A DNA stretch of 64,000 bases from Acidovorax sp. sif1233. GTDB taxonomy: Bacteria > Pseudomonadota > Gammaproteobacteria > Burkholderiales > Burkholderiaceae_C. Of this stretch, positions 55,577-64,000 are shown one piece after another (within the stretch, counting starts at the first letter, position 1; every line of letters begins with the position of its first letter). Where the stretch lies: assembly GCF_019218755.1 (NCBI RefSeq), contig NZ_JAHUWZ010000004.1, positions 372,001 through 436,000 on the forward strand, given 5' to 3'. Made by a program: the position numbers and the translations under genes. Below the pieces are notes generated by a model. The model made no database searches and was not told where the DNA came from. It was given only the letters and a program-made list of their open reading frames with translations.

Positions 55577-55963
55577 ATCGGGTTCCTGGGAGGTATCCAT
55601 CTGGGAGTCATTCTCTGTAGAGAGCATACGAGACGACCCCGTCATGCCGGATGCGGCATGTGGGCGCCGTCAGGACCACATGATTGGCCGTTCACCGCTC
55701 ACCACTCATCGCAATTGGCATTGAATGCGAGTCGGCAAAAAGCCGCGCAAGCGCATCGATCAACTCGGGCCCATGGCCCACCGAGCCCCCCGGAGCGGCA
55801 CCGCAGACGGCTTCCATCACCGTCGTGGTGCCCGCCAGACCGAAGCCGTCGGAAACGGGCCTGCGAGCACCGTGCATGCTGACAGGATGCCGGTTTCCTT
55901 GCTGCCTTGCGGAAATGCCGGCCAGGGACCTCCTCAGATCAACTCGGTGCCTGCGGGTCCATC
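55577..55963. other. Gap between GST and copper ATPase genes
   Basis: A 387-base stretch containing the GST upstream region and the 3' end of the copper ATPase transcript. A 61-codon minus-strand frame (55692-55877) is open but matches nothing I know; it could be a relic. Confidence 0.4.
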
Positions 55964-58333
55964 TCAGCCCTTGCGAAGCCGCAGGGCGTTGGTGATCACC
56001 GAGGCAGAACTCAGGCTCATCGCCAGGGCCGCGATCATCGGCGACAGCAGCCAGCCGGTGAAGGGATACAGCAGTCCTGCCGCAATCGGTATGCCCAGCG
56101 CGTTGTAGAGGAAGGCGAACATGAGATTCTGCTTCATGTTGCCCACCGTCGCCTCGGACAGTTCCCGCGCTGTGGAAATACCCCGCAGATCGCCCTTGAC
56201 CAAGGTGACCTGTGCGCTGTTCATCGCCACGTCGGTGCCGGTGCCCATCGCGATCCCCACATCCGCCTTGGCAAGGGCGGGCGCGTCGTTGATCCCGTCC
56301 CCCGCCATGGCGACAACACGGCCTTCGGCCTGCAGCCGCGACACCAGGGCCAGCTTGTCCGCAGGCTTGACCTCGCCATGGACCTCATCAATCCCCAGCT
56401 TGGCCCCCACCGCCTTGGCGGTGGTCATGCCGTCGCCCGTGGCCATGACAATGCGCAGTCCCGCCGCGTGCAAGGTCGCCAGCGCTTCCGGCGTGCTGGC
56501 CTTGATGGCATCCGAGACCGCCAGCAGGCCTTGAAGCTGGCCATCGGCCGCCAGGTACATCACGCTGGCGCCTGTGGCGCGCAAGGCCTCTGCCTGCGCA
56601 AGCAGCGGATCCGCAGAAACGCCCACCTGCTCCATGAGGACCGTGTTTCCCAGGGCGATCTGGCGCCCGCCGACCCGTCCGCGTACGCCGATGCCCGACC
56701 CGGACTCGAAGTCCTCGGGCTTGTCCAGGGCCAGCCCCTTGGCGCGGGCCGCCTGCACAATGGCGTCGGCCAGCGGGTGCTCGCTGCCTTGGTCCAGGCT
56801 GGCAGCCAGACGCAACACTTCGTCGTTGGATATGCCGGGCATGGCCACCACACGCTCGAAGGAGGGTTTGCCCTCTGTGAGCGTGCCAGTCTTGTCCACG
56901 ATCAGCGTGTCCACCTTGCGCAGGTTCTCGATGGCTGCCGCGTCCCTGAACAGCACGCCACGGGTCGCCCCCCGGCCCGTGGCCACCATGATGGACATGG
57001 GTGTTGCCAGGCCCAACGCGCAGGGACACGCGATGATCAGCACGGCCACGGCATTGACCAGGCCATAGACCCACCGTGGCTCAGGACCGAACAGGCCCCA
57101 CGCGAAGAGCGTGAGCAACGCGATACCGACCACGGCCACCACGAAGTACCCCGCCACCTGGTCCGCCATGCGCTGCATGGGGGCCCGTGAGCGCTGTGCC
57201 TGGGCCACCATCTGAACGATCTGGGACAGCATGGTGGCGGAGCCGACCCGCTCCGACCGGATCACGAGCGCTCCGTTGGTATTGAGCGTGGCACCGATGA
57301 CCGCATCCCCGGGCCCTTTGACGATGGGCACCGGCTCGCCAGTGAGCATGGCTTCGTCCACGGCGCTGCTCCCCTCGACGACCACGCCATCCACCGGCAC
57401 CTTCTCCCCGGGGCGCACGCGCAGCAGGTCACCCACATGGACGTGGGACAGCGGCACGTCGCTCTCCTGGCCGTTGGCGTCGATGCGCCGCGCCGTCTTG
57501 GGTGCCAGGCCCAACAGCGATTTGATGGCGGCCGAGGTCTGGGAGCGCGCTTTCAGCTCCAGCATCTGGCCGAGGAGCGTGAGCGAGATGATGACGGCCG
57601 CAGCTTCGAAATACACCGCCACGCGCCCCATGGCCTGGAACGAGGCGGGAAACACCCCCGGCGCAACGGTCGCGACCACGCTGTAGACGAAAGCGGCACC
57701 GGTGCCCAGGCTGATCAGCGTCCACATATTGGGGCTGCGGTTCACGACCGACTGCGCACCGCGCACGAAGAAGGGCCAGCCCGCCCACAGGACGATGGGT
57801 ACCGTGAGGACCAGCTCAATCCAGCTCTGAGTCGCCATCTCGAACCACTGCAACCGGTGCCCAAGCATCGCCAGGACAGCGACCACTACTGTGAGAGGCA
57901 GCGTCCACCAGAAGCGATGCCGGAAATCCACGAGTTCCGCGTTTTCTCCCTCATCGAGCGTAGGCAGCATGGGCTCCAGTGTCATGCCGCACTTGGGGCA
58001 GTTCCCCGGGTGGTCCTGCTGCACCTCCGGGTGCATGGGACAGGTGTAGATCGTGCCGGGTTGCGCCGCTGCGGGCTTGGGCTGAGGGGCACGGTCGCTC
58101 CGCGGCGTAGACAGGAATTTTTGCGGCGCTTCCACAAAGCGTGTTTTGCACTTGACGCTGCAAAAGTAGTAGCGATGTCCTTCGTGCTCTGCCGAGTGAT
58201 GCGACTGGTCCGTCACCTCCATGCCGCAGACTGGATCTTTCAACCCTGTTGATGGCGCAGGTGAATGCCCGTTATGGTCTTCGCGGTGTTGGTGTCCGTG
58301 GACCACATGATCGTGCGGTGCTGCAGCTGGCAT
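55964..58333 (-). CDS. copA: Copper-translocating P-type ATPase with YHS and HMBD metal-binding domains
   Basis: A 789-residue P1B ATPase. Instead of classical HMA domains it has a His-rich start, a YHS domain (DPVCGMEV...[12 protein letters not shown], about 33-75) and a heavy-metal-binding domain ([20 protein letters not shown], about 96-120). The core has TGEP, the transport site [28 protein letters not shown] and [11 protein letters not shown]. The CPC site indicates Cu(I) or Ag(I) export. GGGAGG precedes the ATG, and a CueR-type promoter lies about 140 bases upstream. One of two copper pumps in this island, and of a different subtype from the other. Confidence 0.93.
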   Translation of the reverse strand: MPAAAPHDHVVHGHQHREDHNGHSPAPSTGLKDPVCGMEVTDQSHHSAEHEGHRYYFCSVKCKTRFVEAPQKFLSTPRSDRAPQPKPAAAQPGTIYTCPMHPEVQQDHPGNCPKCGMTLEPMLPTLDEGENAELVDFRHRFWWTLPLTVVVAVLAMLGHRLQWFEMATQSWIELVLTVPIVLWAGWPFFVRGAQSVVNRSPNMWTLISLGTGAAFVYSVVATVAPGVFPASFQAMGRVAVYFEAAAVIISLTLLGQMLELKARSQTSAAIKSLLGLAPKTARRIDANGQESDVPLSHVHVGDLLRVRPGEKVPVDGVVVEGSSAVDEAMLTGEPVPIVKGPGDAVIGATLNTNGALVIRSERVGSATMLSQIVQMVAQAQRSRAPMQRMADQVAGYFVVAVVGIALLTLFAWGLFGPEPRWVYGLVNAVAVLIIACPCALGLATPMSIMVATGRGATRGVLFRDAAAIENLRKVDTLIVDKTGTLTEGKPSFERVVAMPGISNDEVLRLAASLDQGSEHPLADAIVQAARAKGLALDKPEDFESGSGIGVRGRVGGRQIALGNTVLMEQVGVSADPLLAQAEALRATGASVMYLAADGQLQGLLAVSDAIKASTPEALATLHAAGLRIVMATGDGMTTAKAVGAKLGIDEVHGEVKPADKLALVSRLQAEGRVVAMAGDGINDAPALAKADVGIAMGTGTDVAMNSAQVTLVKGDLRGISTARELSEATVGNMKQNLMFAFLYNALGIPIAAGLLYPFTGWLLSPMIAALAMSLSSASVITNALRLRKG

Positions 58334-58470
58334 GGATGGCCTCCCTATCGATGTGTTGAAAGTCTGCCGAGGTTATTTTTTGTCCGATTCTTCTCCAGGC
58401 GCTGTGTGGTGGGTTCGTTGTTCATGGCGTTCTCCAAGAAGTCCTCAAGATGGTGCGAGACCTTGTTGGA

Positions 58471-58501
58471 ACGTTAAGGCTTGACACGGTGGGAATGTCA
58501 A
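58471..58501 (-). promoter_or_regulatory. CueR-type promoter of the YHS-domain copper ATPase
   Basis: Minus strand: -35 TTGACA (58501-58496), a 19-base spacer containing the dyad CCCACCGTGTCAAG, and -10 TAACGT (58476-58471). The over-long 19-bp spacer is the hallmark of MerR/CueR promoters, which need the regulator to twist the DNA. Confidence 0.75.
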
Positions 58502-58689
58502 GCGCCCACAGCGGCCGCCCTTGAGATCCAGTTCATGGTGATCGATGAGGGCTGCAAGACGGTCGTCAGCGCCATGGAGCCTGCCAGGCAAGCCGGTGCG
58601 TGAGGCCGCGCCGCACAAGAAGGCCCTGCCACGGTCGGCCACCATCGCGGCACAAGGCGATGGTTCCATGGTCCCACCCGCGGCCCGGT

Positions 58690-59250
58690 TCAGTGCCCCC
58701 CTCGATGTACGTGGACACCTCGCATCCACGTCATGAGATCCAGATGACTGTTCGTCGGCGCGTGGGTCGCTTCAAGGTGTGTTCTGGACGCCTTGGCTCC
58801 GCGCCGAGTGGGCTTGACGAAACTGGCGCTGTGGTTGGGCTTCGACGGACTGTCCGCCGCCAAGTTGTCCAGGATTGCGCAATGCGCATGGTCGTCGCCA
58901 GCGCACACAGAAACCAACTGCTCCAACGCCGATTTCATCTCGACAATCTCCCGCAGCTTCTCCTCCAGATCCGCCAGATGGCGCTCGGCAATCGCTTTCA
59001 CCTGCCGACTGGTGCGGTGCGTGTCGCCCCATTGGCCGATCAACTCCGCAATCTGTGGCATGGAGAATCCGAGGCGGCGCGACTGCCGGATGAAACGCAG
59101 TACCGAAACTTCGCGCTCACCGTACTTTCGATAGCCAGACTCGCTGCGCTCGGCTTCTGGCAACAATCCTGTTTGCTCGTAGTGGCGGATCATCTTGGCC
59201 GATACGCCTGCCGCCTTGGCTGCATCGCCGATGTTCATGAGTGTGGTCAT
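58690..59250 (-). CDS. cueR: CueR-type copper-responsive MerR regulator
   Basis: A 186-residue regulator. The helix-turn-helix is MNIGDAAKAAGVSAKMIRHY with the wing YRKYGEREVSVLRFI. The metal-binding loop CAGDDHAHCAIL has the two Cys spaced as in CueR-like sensors of monovalent ions. It is about 45 residues longer than typical CueR, with a Ser/Thr/His-rich extension after the loop (from about residue 135) that may be a late readthrough addition. AGGAG lies six bases upstream. It should bind four 19-bp-spacer promoters around it. Confidence 0.9.
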   Translation of the reverse strand: MTTLMNIGDAAKAAGVSAKMIRHYEQTGLLPEAERSESGYRKYGEREVSVLRFIRQSRRLGFSMPQIAELIGQWGDTHRTSRQVKAIAERHLADLEEKLREIVEMKSALEQLVSVCAGDDHAHCAILDNLAADSPSKPNHSASFVKPTRRGAKASRTHLEATHAPTNSHLDLMTWMRGVHVHRGGH

Positions 59251-59287
59251 GGATGCTCCTGTGCAATGGAATAACCCGGTAGCCAGG

Positions 59288-59318
59288 ACTTTCCTCCTTG
59301 CCACCGTGTCAATGTCAA
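59288..59318 (-). promoter_or_regulatory. CueR-type promoter of cueR
   Basis: Minus strand: -35 TTGACA (59318-59313), 19-base spacer with dyad TTGACACGGTGGCAA, and -10 GAAAGT (59293-59288). Suggests autoregulation. Confidence 0.6.
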
Positions 59319-59353
59319 GTTCCCCGGACGTTCCTTTTTTTGTCCGGACCGAA

Positions 59354-59545
59354 TCAGGCGGGTGGGTATCCGGCCTCGGTCAGTGCCTCGGCCAGTGTCT
59401 TGCGGTCTTCCGCGCTTTGCACCGTGACCATCCGCCTGGACATGTCCACCCGCACCTTGCAGTCAGGGTCTGCCATCTGCAGCGTCTGGTTCACCATCCC
59501 CGCACAGTGTCCGCAGGTCATGTCGGGAAGTTGGAATTCGTGCAT
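59354..59545 (-). CDS. copZ: CopZ-like copper chaperone (HMA domain)
   Basis: A 63-residue single HMA domain protein with the Cu(I) site MTCGHCAGMV and the fold strands CKVRVDMSRRMVTVQ and LAEALTEAGYPP. It would deliver copper to the pumps or to CueR. AGAGG precedes the ATG. It lies upstream of cueR in the same direction, and its own CueR-type promoter is at 59579-59609. Confidence 0.9.
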   Translation of the reverse strand: MHEFQLPDMTCGHCAGMVNQTLQMADPDCKVRVDMSRRMVTVQSAEDRKTLAEALTEAGYPPA

Positions 59546-59578
59546 TTTTCACCTCTGGGGAAAAGTTAAGAGGTGCCC

Positions 59579-59609
59579 AGTCTCCGGTTTGCCACAGGGG
59601 CAAGGTCAA
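59579..59609 (-). promoter_or_regulatory. CueR-type promoter of copZ
   Basis: Minus strand: -35 TTGACC (59609-59604), 19-base spacer with the dyad TTGCC-CCTGT-GGCAA, and -10 GAGACT (59584-59579). Confidence 0.72.
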
Positions 59610-59648
59610 GTGGCCGGATGGTGGCCTGTCCAAGACATGCTGACTCGT

Positions 59649-59679
59649 TTGCGTCTCCCACCGTGTCAACCCTGAAAGT
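59649..59679 (+). promoter_or_regulatory. CueR-type promoter of the second copper ATPase
   Basis: Plus strand: -35 TTGCGT (59649-59654), 19-base spacer with CCCACCGTGTCAA (the same core as at 58471-58501), and -10 GAAAGT (59674-59679). The -35 box is weak, but the spacer and core match its neighbours. Confidence 0.6.
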
Positions 59680-59728
59680 CCGGGCTGTGCCGGATACCGC
59701 CGGAGTTGAACACCACTTGGAGATTGCC

Positions 59729-62137
59729 ATGAATACCCCCGTGAATGAAGCGGCCTCGTCCGCCGCCCTGTCGAGCGCACACCTGAATCTCCCGATTCTG
59801 GGCATGACCTGCGGCTCCTGCGTTGGGCGGGTTGAAAAGGCACTGAAAGCCGTACCCGGTGTCCGCGAGGTGACCGTGAACATTGCCACGGAGCGCGCCA
59901 CCGTGGTGGCCGCCGCCACAGTGGCAGTCACTGCTCTGGCTGCGGCCGTGCAAAAGGCGGGATACGCAGTGGCGGAGGAATCCATGGAGTTGTTGATCGG
60001 CGGGATGACGTGCGCTTCGTGCGTTGGACGTGTCGAAAAGGCGCTGAAGGCCGTGCCTGGCGTGAAGCATGCCGAAGTCAATCTGGCCACCGAGCGTGCG
60101 CAGATTCGTTTCGATGCAGGCTTGCCACCCGAACGTCTGGTAGCCGCCGTTGCAAAGGCGGGCTATGAGGCCCAGATGGTGGATGCGAGCACTCCGGCTG
60201 AACCCGCGAATCAGTCTGCGCCTTGGTGGCCGGTCGCGCTGGCGGGGGGCCTGTCCGTTCCTCTGGTGTTGCCCATGGTGGGCATGCTGTTCGGCCAAGA
60301 CTGGACACTCAACGGCTGGATTCAACTCGCCTTGGCCACGCCAGTGCAGTTCTGGCTGGGAGCGCGGTTTTACCGTGCCGGCTGGAAGGCGCTGCGTGCA
60401 GGGGCAGGAAACATGGATCTGCTGGTGGCGCTGGGTACGTCGGCCGGGTACGGCTTGAGCCTGTATCTGTTGTTCAAGCACGCCGAGCACGGCACCCCCC
60501 ACCTGTATTTTGAAGCCTCCGCAGTCATCGTCACGCTTGTCCTTCTGGGGAAGTGGCTGGAGGCCCGGGCCAAGCGGCAAACCACCGAGGCCATCCGGGC
60601 GCTGCATGCGCTGCGCCCGGAGATTGCGCGCGTGCGCACTGATGCCGGTGACATCGATCTACCGCTTTCACGTGTGAAAGTAGGTGATACGGTGGTTGTT
60701 CGTCCAGGGGAAAGAGTCCCGGTGGATGGCGCCGTGATCGAAGGCGCCAGCCAGGTGGATGAGTCATTGATCACCGGGGAGAGCCTGCCCGTGGCGAAGC
60801 ACGTCGGTGACAAGGTGACGGGGGGCGCAGTGAACGCGGAAGGCTTGCTGCTGGTGCGCACCACCGCCATTGGCGCTGAGTCAACCCTGTCGCGCATCGT
60901 GCGCATGGTCGAGTCGGCACAGGCCAAGAAGGCGCCCATCCAGCGGATAGTGGATGAAGTGAGTGCGGTCTTTGTGCCCGTGGTGCTCGGCCTTGCTGCC
61001 ATCACACTGATGGGCTGGGGCTTCGCCACTGGCCACTGGGAGCAGGCGATCCTCAATGCCGTCGCGGTACTTGTCATTGCGTGCCCTTGTGCGCTCGGCT
61101 TGGCGACTCCCACCGCGATCATGGCGGGCACCGGTGTAGCAGCACGCCACGGTATTCTGATCAAGGATGCCGAAGCACTTGAAGTTGCCCACCGCATCGA
61201 CACGGTGGCGTTCGACAAGACCGGCACCCTGACCGAGGGCAAGCCCACCTTGACGGCAGCGATACCCGCCGAAGGCCACCAGGATCAGCTGCTGCCGTTT
61301 GCGGCCGCCATTCAGAACGGCAGCGAGCATCCGCTGGCGAAGGCGGTGATGGATGCAGCGCGCATCCAGGGCGTGATCGTGCCTCGGGCCACCGAGGTCA
61401 CTGCCGTGTCTGGCAGAGGTATGTCTGCTGTCGTCAAAGGACGCCAGATCCGCCTGGGAAGCACGCGTTACATGGATGAGCTAGGCGTCAACACGGCCAG
61501 CCTGACGGTGACCGCCGCACAGATGCAGCACGAAGGCCGCACTGTGTCCTGGTTGGCCGACGTGACCGATGCGCCAGAAGTGGTGGGACTCTTGGCGTTT
61601 GGAGACACCGTCAAGCCCAGCTCCCAACAGGCCATTGCCCAACTGCACCGCCTGGGCATCCAGACCGTCCTGGTCACCGGGGACAACAAGGGAAGCGCAG
61701 GCGCGGTGGCCCGCGCCTTGGGCATCGATCAGGTTCGCGCCGATGTGCTGCCGGAAGGCAAGGCGGATATCGTGGCCCAGCTCAAGGCCGGTGGCAGACA
61801 GGTGGCGATGGTGGGTGACGGGATCAACGACGCGCCCGCTCTGGCGGCTGCAAACGTGGGAATTGCCATGTCCACGGGCACGGACGTGGCCATGCATGCG
61901 GCGGGGATCACGCTCATGCGCGGAGACCCTGCGCTGATCGCGGATGCCATCGATATCTCCCGGCGTACCTACGCAAAGATCCGTCAGAACCTGTTCTGGG
62001 CATTCGCGTACAACGTGGTCGGGATTCCCCTGGCGGCATTGGGACTGCTGAATCCCATGGTGGCCGGAGCTGCCATGGCCCTGAGCAGCGTGAGTGTGGT
62101 GACCAACGCTCTCATGCTACGGTCCTGGAAGAAGTGA
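59729..62137 (+). CDS. copA: Copper-exporting P-type ATPase with two HMA domains
   Basis: An 802-residue P1B ATPase. Two N-terminal HMA domains carry [20 protein letters not shown] (about 27-46) and [20 protein letters not shown] (about 92-111); their near identity points to recent duplication or conversion. The core has [37 protein letters not shown] and [11 protein letters not shown]. It should export Cu(I) to the periplasm. TGGAG precedes the ATG at 59729. It is divergent from copZ-cueR and shares their control region. Confidence 0.94.
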   Translation: MNTPVNEAASSAALSSAHLNLPILGMTCGSCVGRVEKALKAVPGVREVTVNIATERATVVAAATVAVTALAAAVQKAGYAVAEESMELLIGGMTCASCVGRVEKALKAVPGVKHAEVNLATERAQIRFDAGLPPERLVAAVAKAGYEAQMVDASTPAEPANQSAPWWPVALAGGLSVPLVLPMVGMLFGQDWTLNGWIQLALATPVQFWLGARFYRAGWKALRAGAGNMDLLVALGTSAGYGLSLYLLFKHAEHGTPHLYFEASAVIVTLVLLGKWLEARAKRQTTEAIRALHALRPEIARVRTDAGDIDLPLSRVKVGDTVVVRPGERVPVDGAVIEGASQVDESLITGESLPVAKHVGDKVTGGAVNAEGLLLVRTTAIGAESTLSRIVRMVESAQAKKAPIQRIVDEVSAVFVPVVLGLAAITLMGWGFATGHWEQAILNAVAVLVIACPCALGLATPTAIMAGTGVAARHGILIKDAEALEVAHRIDTVAFDKTGTLTEGKPTLTAAIPAEGHQDQLLPFAAAIQNGSEHPLAKAVMDAARIQGVIVPRATEVTAVSGRGMSAVVKGRQIRLGSTRYMDELGVNTASLTVTAAQMQHEGRTVSWLADVTDAPEVVGLLAFGDTVKPSSQQAIAQLHRLGIQTVLVTGDNKGSAGAVARALGIDQVRADVLPEGKADIVAQLKAGGRQVAMVGDGINDAPALAAANVGIAMSTGTDVAMHAAGITLMRGDPALIADAIDISRRTYAKIRQNLFWAFAYNVVGIPLAALGLLNPMVAGAAMALSSVSVVTNALMLRSWKK

Positions 62138-62199
62138 GGAACGACCACGGCAGAAAAAGAACCGCAGGCGCTGAGCCACCCCACCCTCGGTGCCTGGCC

Positions 62200-62300
62200 A
62201 CCAGATATCGATCTGCCCGGAGTTCTCCCAGGCATCGCCCCCTCATGCCGAGGTAGCGCATGGTCGATTCCAGCCTGGAGTGCCCGGCACCGACAAGTGA
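62200..62300 (-). pseudogene. Remnant of a tyrosine recombinase (integrase) C-terminus
   Basis: On the minus strand one frame reads LVGAGHSRLESTMRYLGM, matching the (L)LGHxxLESTVRYLG motif near the active-site end of phage/plasmid integrases. After a frameshift the next frame reads GDAWENSGQIDIW, matching the usual DDALEISEQTEI ending. No start or catalytic body remains. It marks a past insertion beside the copper island. Confidence 0.65.
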
Positions 62301-62329
62301 CTACCTATCTCTCGCTCAGTTTAGATATG

Positions 62330-62353
62330 CGTCGTTTGAGAGCCCAAACGACG
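62330..62353. other. Perfect 9-bp inverted repeat after the copper island
   Basis: CGTCGTTTG (62330-62338) and CAAACGACG (62345-62353) with a 6-base loop. No T-run. Possibly a terminator remnant or the edge of the element that carried the integrase. Confidence 0.45.
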
Positions 62354-62404
62354 AAAGCACAACGATTGAAAACCTGCAGCAAGGCTCTTGAGCATCGTGG
62401 GACG

Positions 62405-63832
62405 CTAGGAGGAGCCCAATTGCACCAGCGCGTTTTGGAGGGCTGTTCTGAACCTCGGGTCCATCACCGCCCCCACGTTATAGCGTGACCATGGCGAGGT
62501 CGCGGAGGTGTCAACGCTGAAAATCCTGCCCGGAGCCAACCGGATGTTGTGTGGGCGCAGCGAATCTGCAAGGGTCATCGAATCATCCACCCCGGGCATG
62601 GATACCCACAGGTAGAGGGACTGGGCGTTCTTTGCGAAGATGTTCGCTCCTACAGATTCGAACAGCGCGCGCGCACCCTCCGTCGCTTCGCCCAGCCGAC
62701 TGCGCAACCGGGTCAGGTGTCGTTGATAGTGGCCTTCGCTCAACATGACATCGACGGTCCGTTCGCAATACTCAGAACTGCTCACGTGGATCAGCGCTTT
62801 CAGATCGGCAAGGTCACTGGCCAAATCCGCGCCGCAAGCAATGAAGCCCACGCGCAGTGCGGCCGAGAATGATTTTGAGAAGCTGCCGATGTAGATCGTG
62901 CGCTCGAGTTGGTCCAGAGAAGCCAGGCGTGGCGACGAGGTCGGCTTGAAGTCCGCAAGCGGATCGTTCTCAACGATCAGCAGGTCGTATTTCTGTGCCA
63001 GCTGCAGAACGCGAAATGCCTTTGCCGCGGACAGGTCCGAGCCTGTCGGGTTGTGTGCGAGCGACTGCGTAAAGAAGAGCCTGGGCCGCTGGGTGATCAA
63101 CAACTGCTCCAGGGCCTCCAGGTCCGGTCCATCGTGCAGGCGTGGCACGCCTAGAACCTCAGCACTGGCCATCTTCAACTTGCCGAACAAAGGGTAGTAG
63201 CCAGGGTCATCCACCAGAACCTTGCCGCCGGGCGGCACGAAGTAGCGAATAACGATGTCCATCGCCTCATTGGCACCGTGCGTCAGTACGATCTGCCGCG
63301 GTTCGGCGCCGATCCCAAAGTCCGCGAGTTTGCGCACCAAATGCTCACGCAGCGGCGCGTACCCGAAGCGGCTGCCATAGCGGAACAAGGAGCCCAGCCC
63401 CGTGCGCACGACTTTCTGGTGGTACTTGTCCAGCCTCACATCCGAAAGCCATTCGACTGGCGGGAAGCCATCGGCGATTGCCAAGGCGCCCGGCTCGTTC
63501 TTGAGCTGCTCACGCATCAGCCAGACGATGTCCATGGCTCGCCCCAAGCTTCCCGCCTCGTCATCGGCCGCCCTGGAAGGCGGTTTGTCGACCACGAAGT
63601 ACCCAGCACCGCGGCGGGGTTCAATCAGCCCACGCGAAACGAGCAATTCAAATGCGGTGACCACCGTGTTCTTGGCGTACTTGTGGAGTTCGGCCATCTC
63701 ACGCAGCGAGGGCAATTTGTCGCCGACCTTGTAGGCACCGTCGCGGATCTGCCGCTCGATGTCGTCGGCGACCGCGACGGGCAAGGTAACCGATCTGGGG
63801 CGACGTGTCTGGGAGCTTCCTTCAACTGTCAT
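62405..63832 (-). CDS. MocR-type GntR/aminotransferase regulator
   Basis: A 475-residue fusion of a GntR winged helix (DDIERQIRDGAYKVGDKLPSLREM, YAKNTVVTAFELLVSRGLI) and a type-I aminotransferase-like domain. PLP-site features are present: LTHGANEAMDIV, SLAHNPTGS, IVENDPLADF and the Lys in GSFSKSFSAALRVGF. Such proteins sense a PLP-reactive effector and usually control a divergent gene. Here that is the gene starting at 63961. The catalytic role is probably lost. Confidence 0.9.
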   Translation of the reverse strand: MTVEGSSQTRRPRSVTLPVAVADDIERQIRDGAYKVGDKLPSLREMAELHKYAKNTVVTAFELLVSRGLIEPRRGAGYFVVDKPPSRAADDEAGSLGRAMDIVWLMREQLKNEPGALAIADGFPPVEWLSDVRLDKYHQKVVRTGLGSLFRYGSRFGYAPLREHLVRKLADFGIGAEPRQIVLTHGANEAMDIVIRYFVPPGGKVLVDDPGYYPLFGKLKMASAEVLGVPRLHDGPDLEALEQLLITQRPRLFFTQSLAHNPTGSDLSAAKAFRVLQLAQKYDLLIVENDPLADFKPTSSPRLASLDQLERTIYIGSFSKSFSAALRVGFIACGADLASDLADLKALIHVSSSEYCERTVDVMLSEGHYQRHLTRLRSRLGEATEGARALFESVGANIFAKNAQSLYLWVSMPGVDDSMTLADSLRPHNIRLAPGRIFSVDTSATSPWSRYNVGAVMDPRFRTALQNALVQLGSS

Positions 63833-63890
63833 TGATCAACTATGACACATCGCCGGTCTTTGCCCGGAAAGCAAACTGTTTGGCAAAACT

Positions 63891-63910
63891 GTACCTTCAC
63901 TATTTGGTAC
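63891..63910. promoter_or_regulatory. Inverted repeat in the MocR divergent region
   Basis: GTACC (63891-63895) and GGTAC (63906-63910) are separated by 10 bases, in the 128-base region between the MocR gene and the gene at 63961. A candidate operator by position only. Confidence 0.35.
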
Positions 63911-63960
63911 GGCGGTTTTAAAGTTTGCCCATACCGTATCCACCACCCAGTAGACACCCA

Positions 63961-64000
63961 ATGGTCGATTCACGACTCCCCAATTTCCGCTCACTCACCC
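63961..64000 (+). CDS. Start of a gene resembling degradative HMG-CoA reductase, cut by window end
   Basis: Only 13 codons are visible: MVDSRLPNFRSLT. They resemble the start of class II (degradative) hydroxymethylglutaryl-CoA reductases, which begin with a DSRLPxFRxLSP-type motif (for example Pseudomonas mevalonii MvaA). No clear ribosome site is visible. The call rests on 10 residues and is tentative. Confidence 0.4.
   Translation, partial: MVDSRLPNFRSLT

Noticed and set aside
58445-58729. 94-codon frame between the copper ATPase and cueR
   Set aside because: It covers the CueR promoter and has no recognisable sequence or ribosome site.

Overview
The window reads as chromosome of a GC-rich betaproteobacterium of the order Burkholderiales, most likely family Comamonadaceae (Acidovorax-like). 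The evidence is a DUF4148 protein, five IPTL-CTERM proteins, a NahR/NagR-type salicylate-gentisate cluster and an intergenic hairpin repeat (GGCCTCCAGC...GCAGCTAT) that I associate with that family. The genus is inference. No rRNA, tRNA, CRISPR array or intact mobile element was seen.

Layout. 0-6 kb: end of a universal stress protein, an MFS transporter, a GAF-PAS-GGDEF-EAL c-di-GMP protein, a lipoprotein esterase and a DUF4148 protein with a structured 3' region. 6-18.2 kb: an exported-protein region with an AraC regulator, two LuxR-type regulators, a plant-type LRR protein, a 14-repeat kelch protein and a PA14-GH18 chitinase. Four proteins here end in an IPTL-CTERM or IPTL-like sorting tail, and a fifth is at 51.8-54.6 kb. 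No exosortase is in the window.

18.4-27.6 kb: a catabolic cluster. Salicylate 5-hydroxylase (NagG/NagH-like oxygenase, Rieske ferredoxin, two candidate reductases) would make gentisate. Gentisate dioxygenase, a maleylpyruvate isomerase and a fumarylpyruvate hydrolase would take it to fumarate and pyruvate. A Bug-type binding protein and a NahR-like LysR regulator complete the set. A NahR-like box lies at the expected distance from a good promoter ahead of the oxygenase gene.

27.7-30.2 kb: a stand-alone second EF-G gene, preceded by a promoter, a 14-codon open frame and an intrinsic terminator (candidate attenuator or small RNA). 30.5-35.6 kb: a minus-strand set with an unknown 115-aa protein, a previously uncalled 40-aa membrane peptide, a GNAT/C39-peptidase fusion, an RLAN/RimK-like ATP-grasp ligase and a divergent GMN-motif membrane protein; this is the best candidate for a little-described system. 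35.8-44.1 kb: the complete kdp potassium system (small peptide, kdpF, A, B, C, D, E). Tandem TTTAC half-sites 11 bp apart occur ahead of both the kdp operon and the ATP-grasp set, suggesting shared KdpE control.

44.2-50.7 kb: a CorA magnesium channel, a TorF-type porin and a Fur-box iron-uptake set (TonB receptor; DUF3325, DUF3649 and PepSY membrane proteins). 50.7-55.6 kb: a largely gene-free kilobase with a 96-nt hairpin element, the largest IPTL-CTERM protein and a GST. 55.9-62.1 kb: a copper-resistance island with two copper P-type ATPases, a CopZ-like chaperone and a CueR regulator, with four MerR-type promoters of 19-bp spacing and a decayed tyrosine-recombinase tail beside it. The window ends with a MocR-type regulator divergent from a gene whose first codons resemble degradative HMG-CoA reductase.
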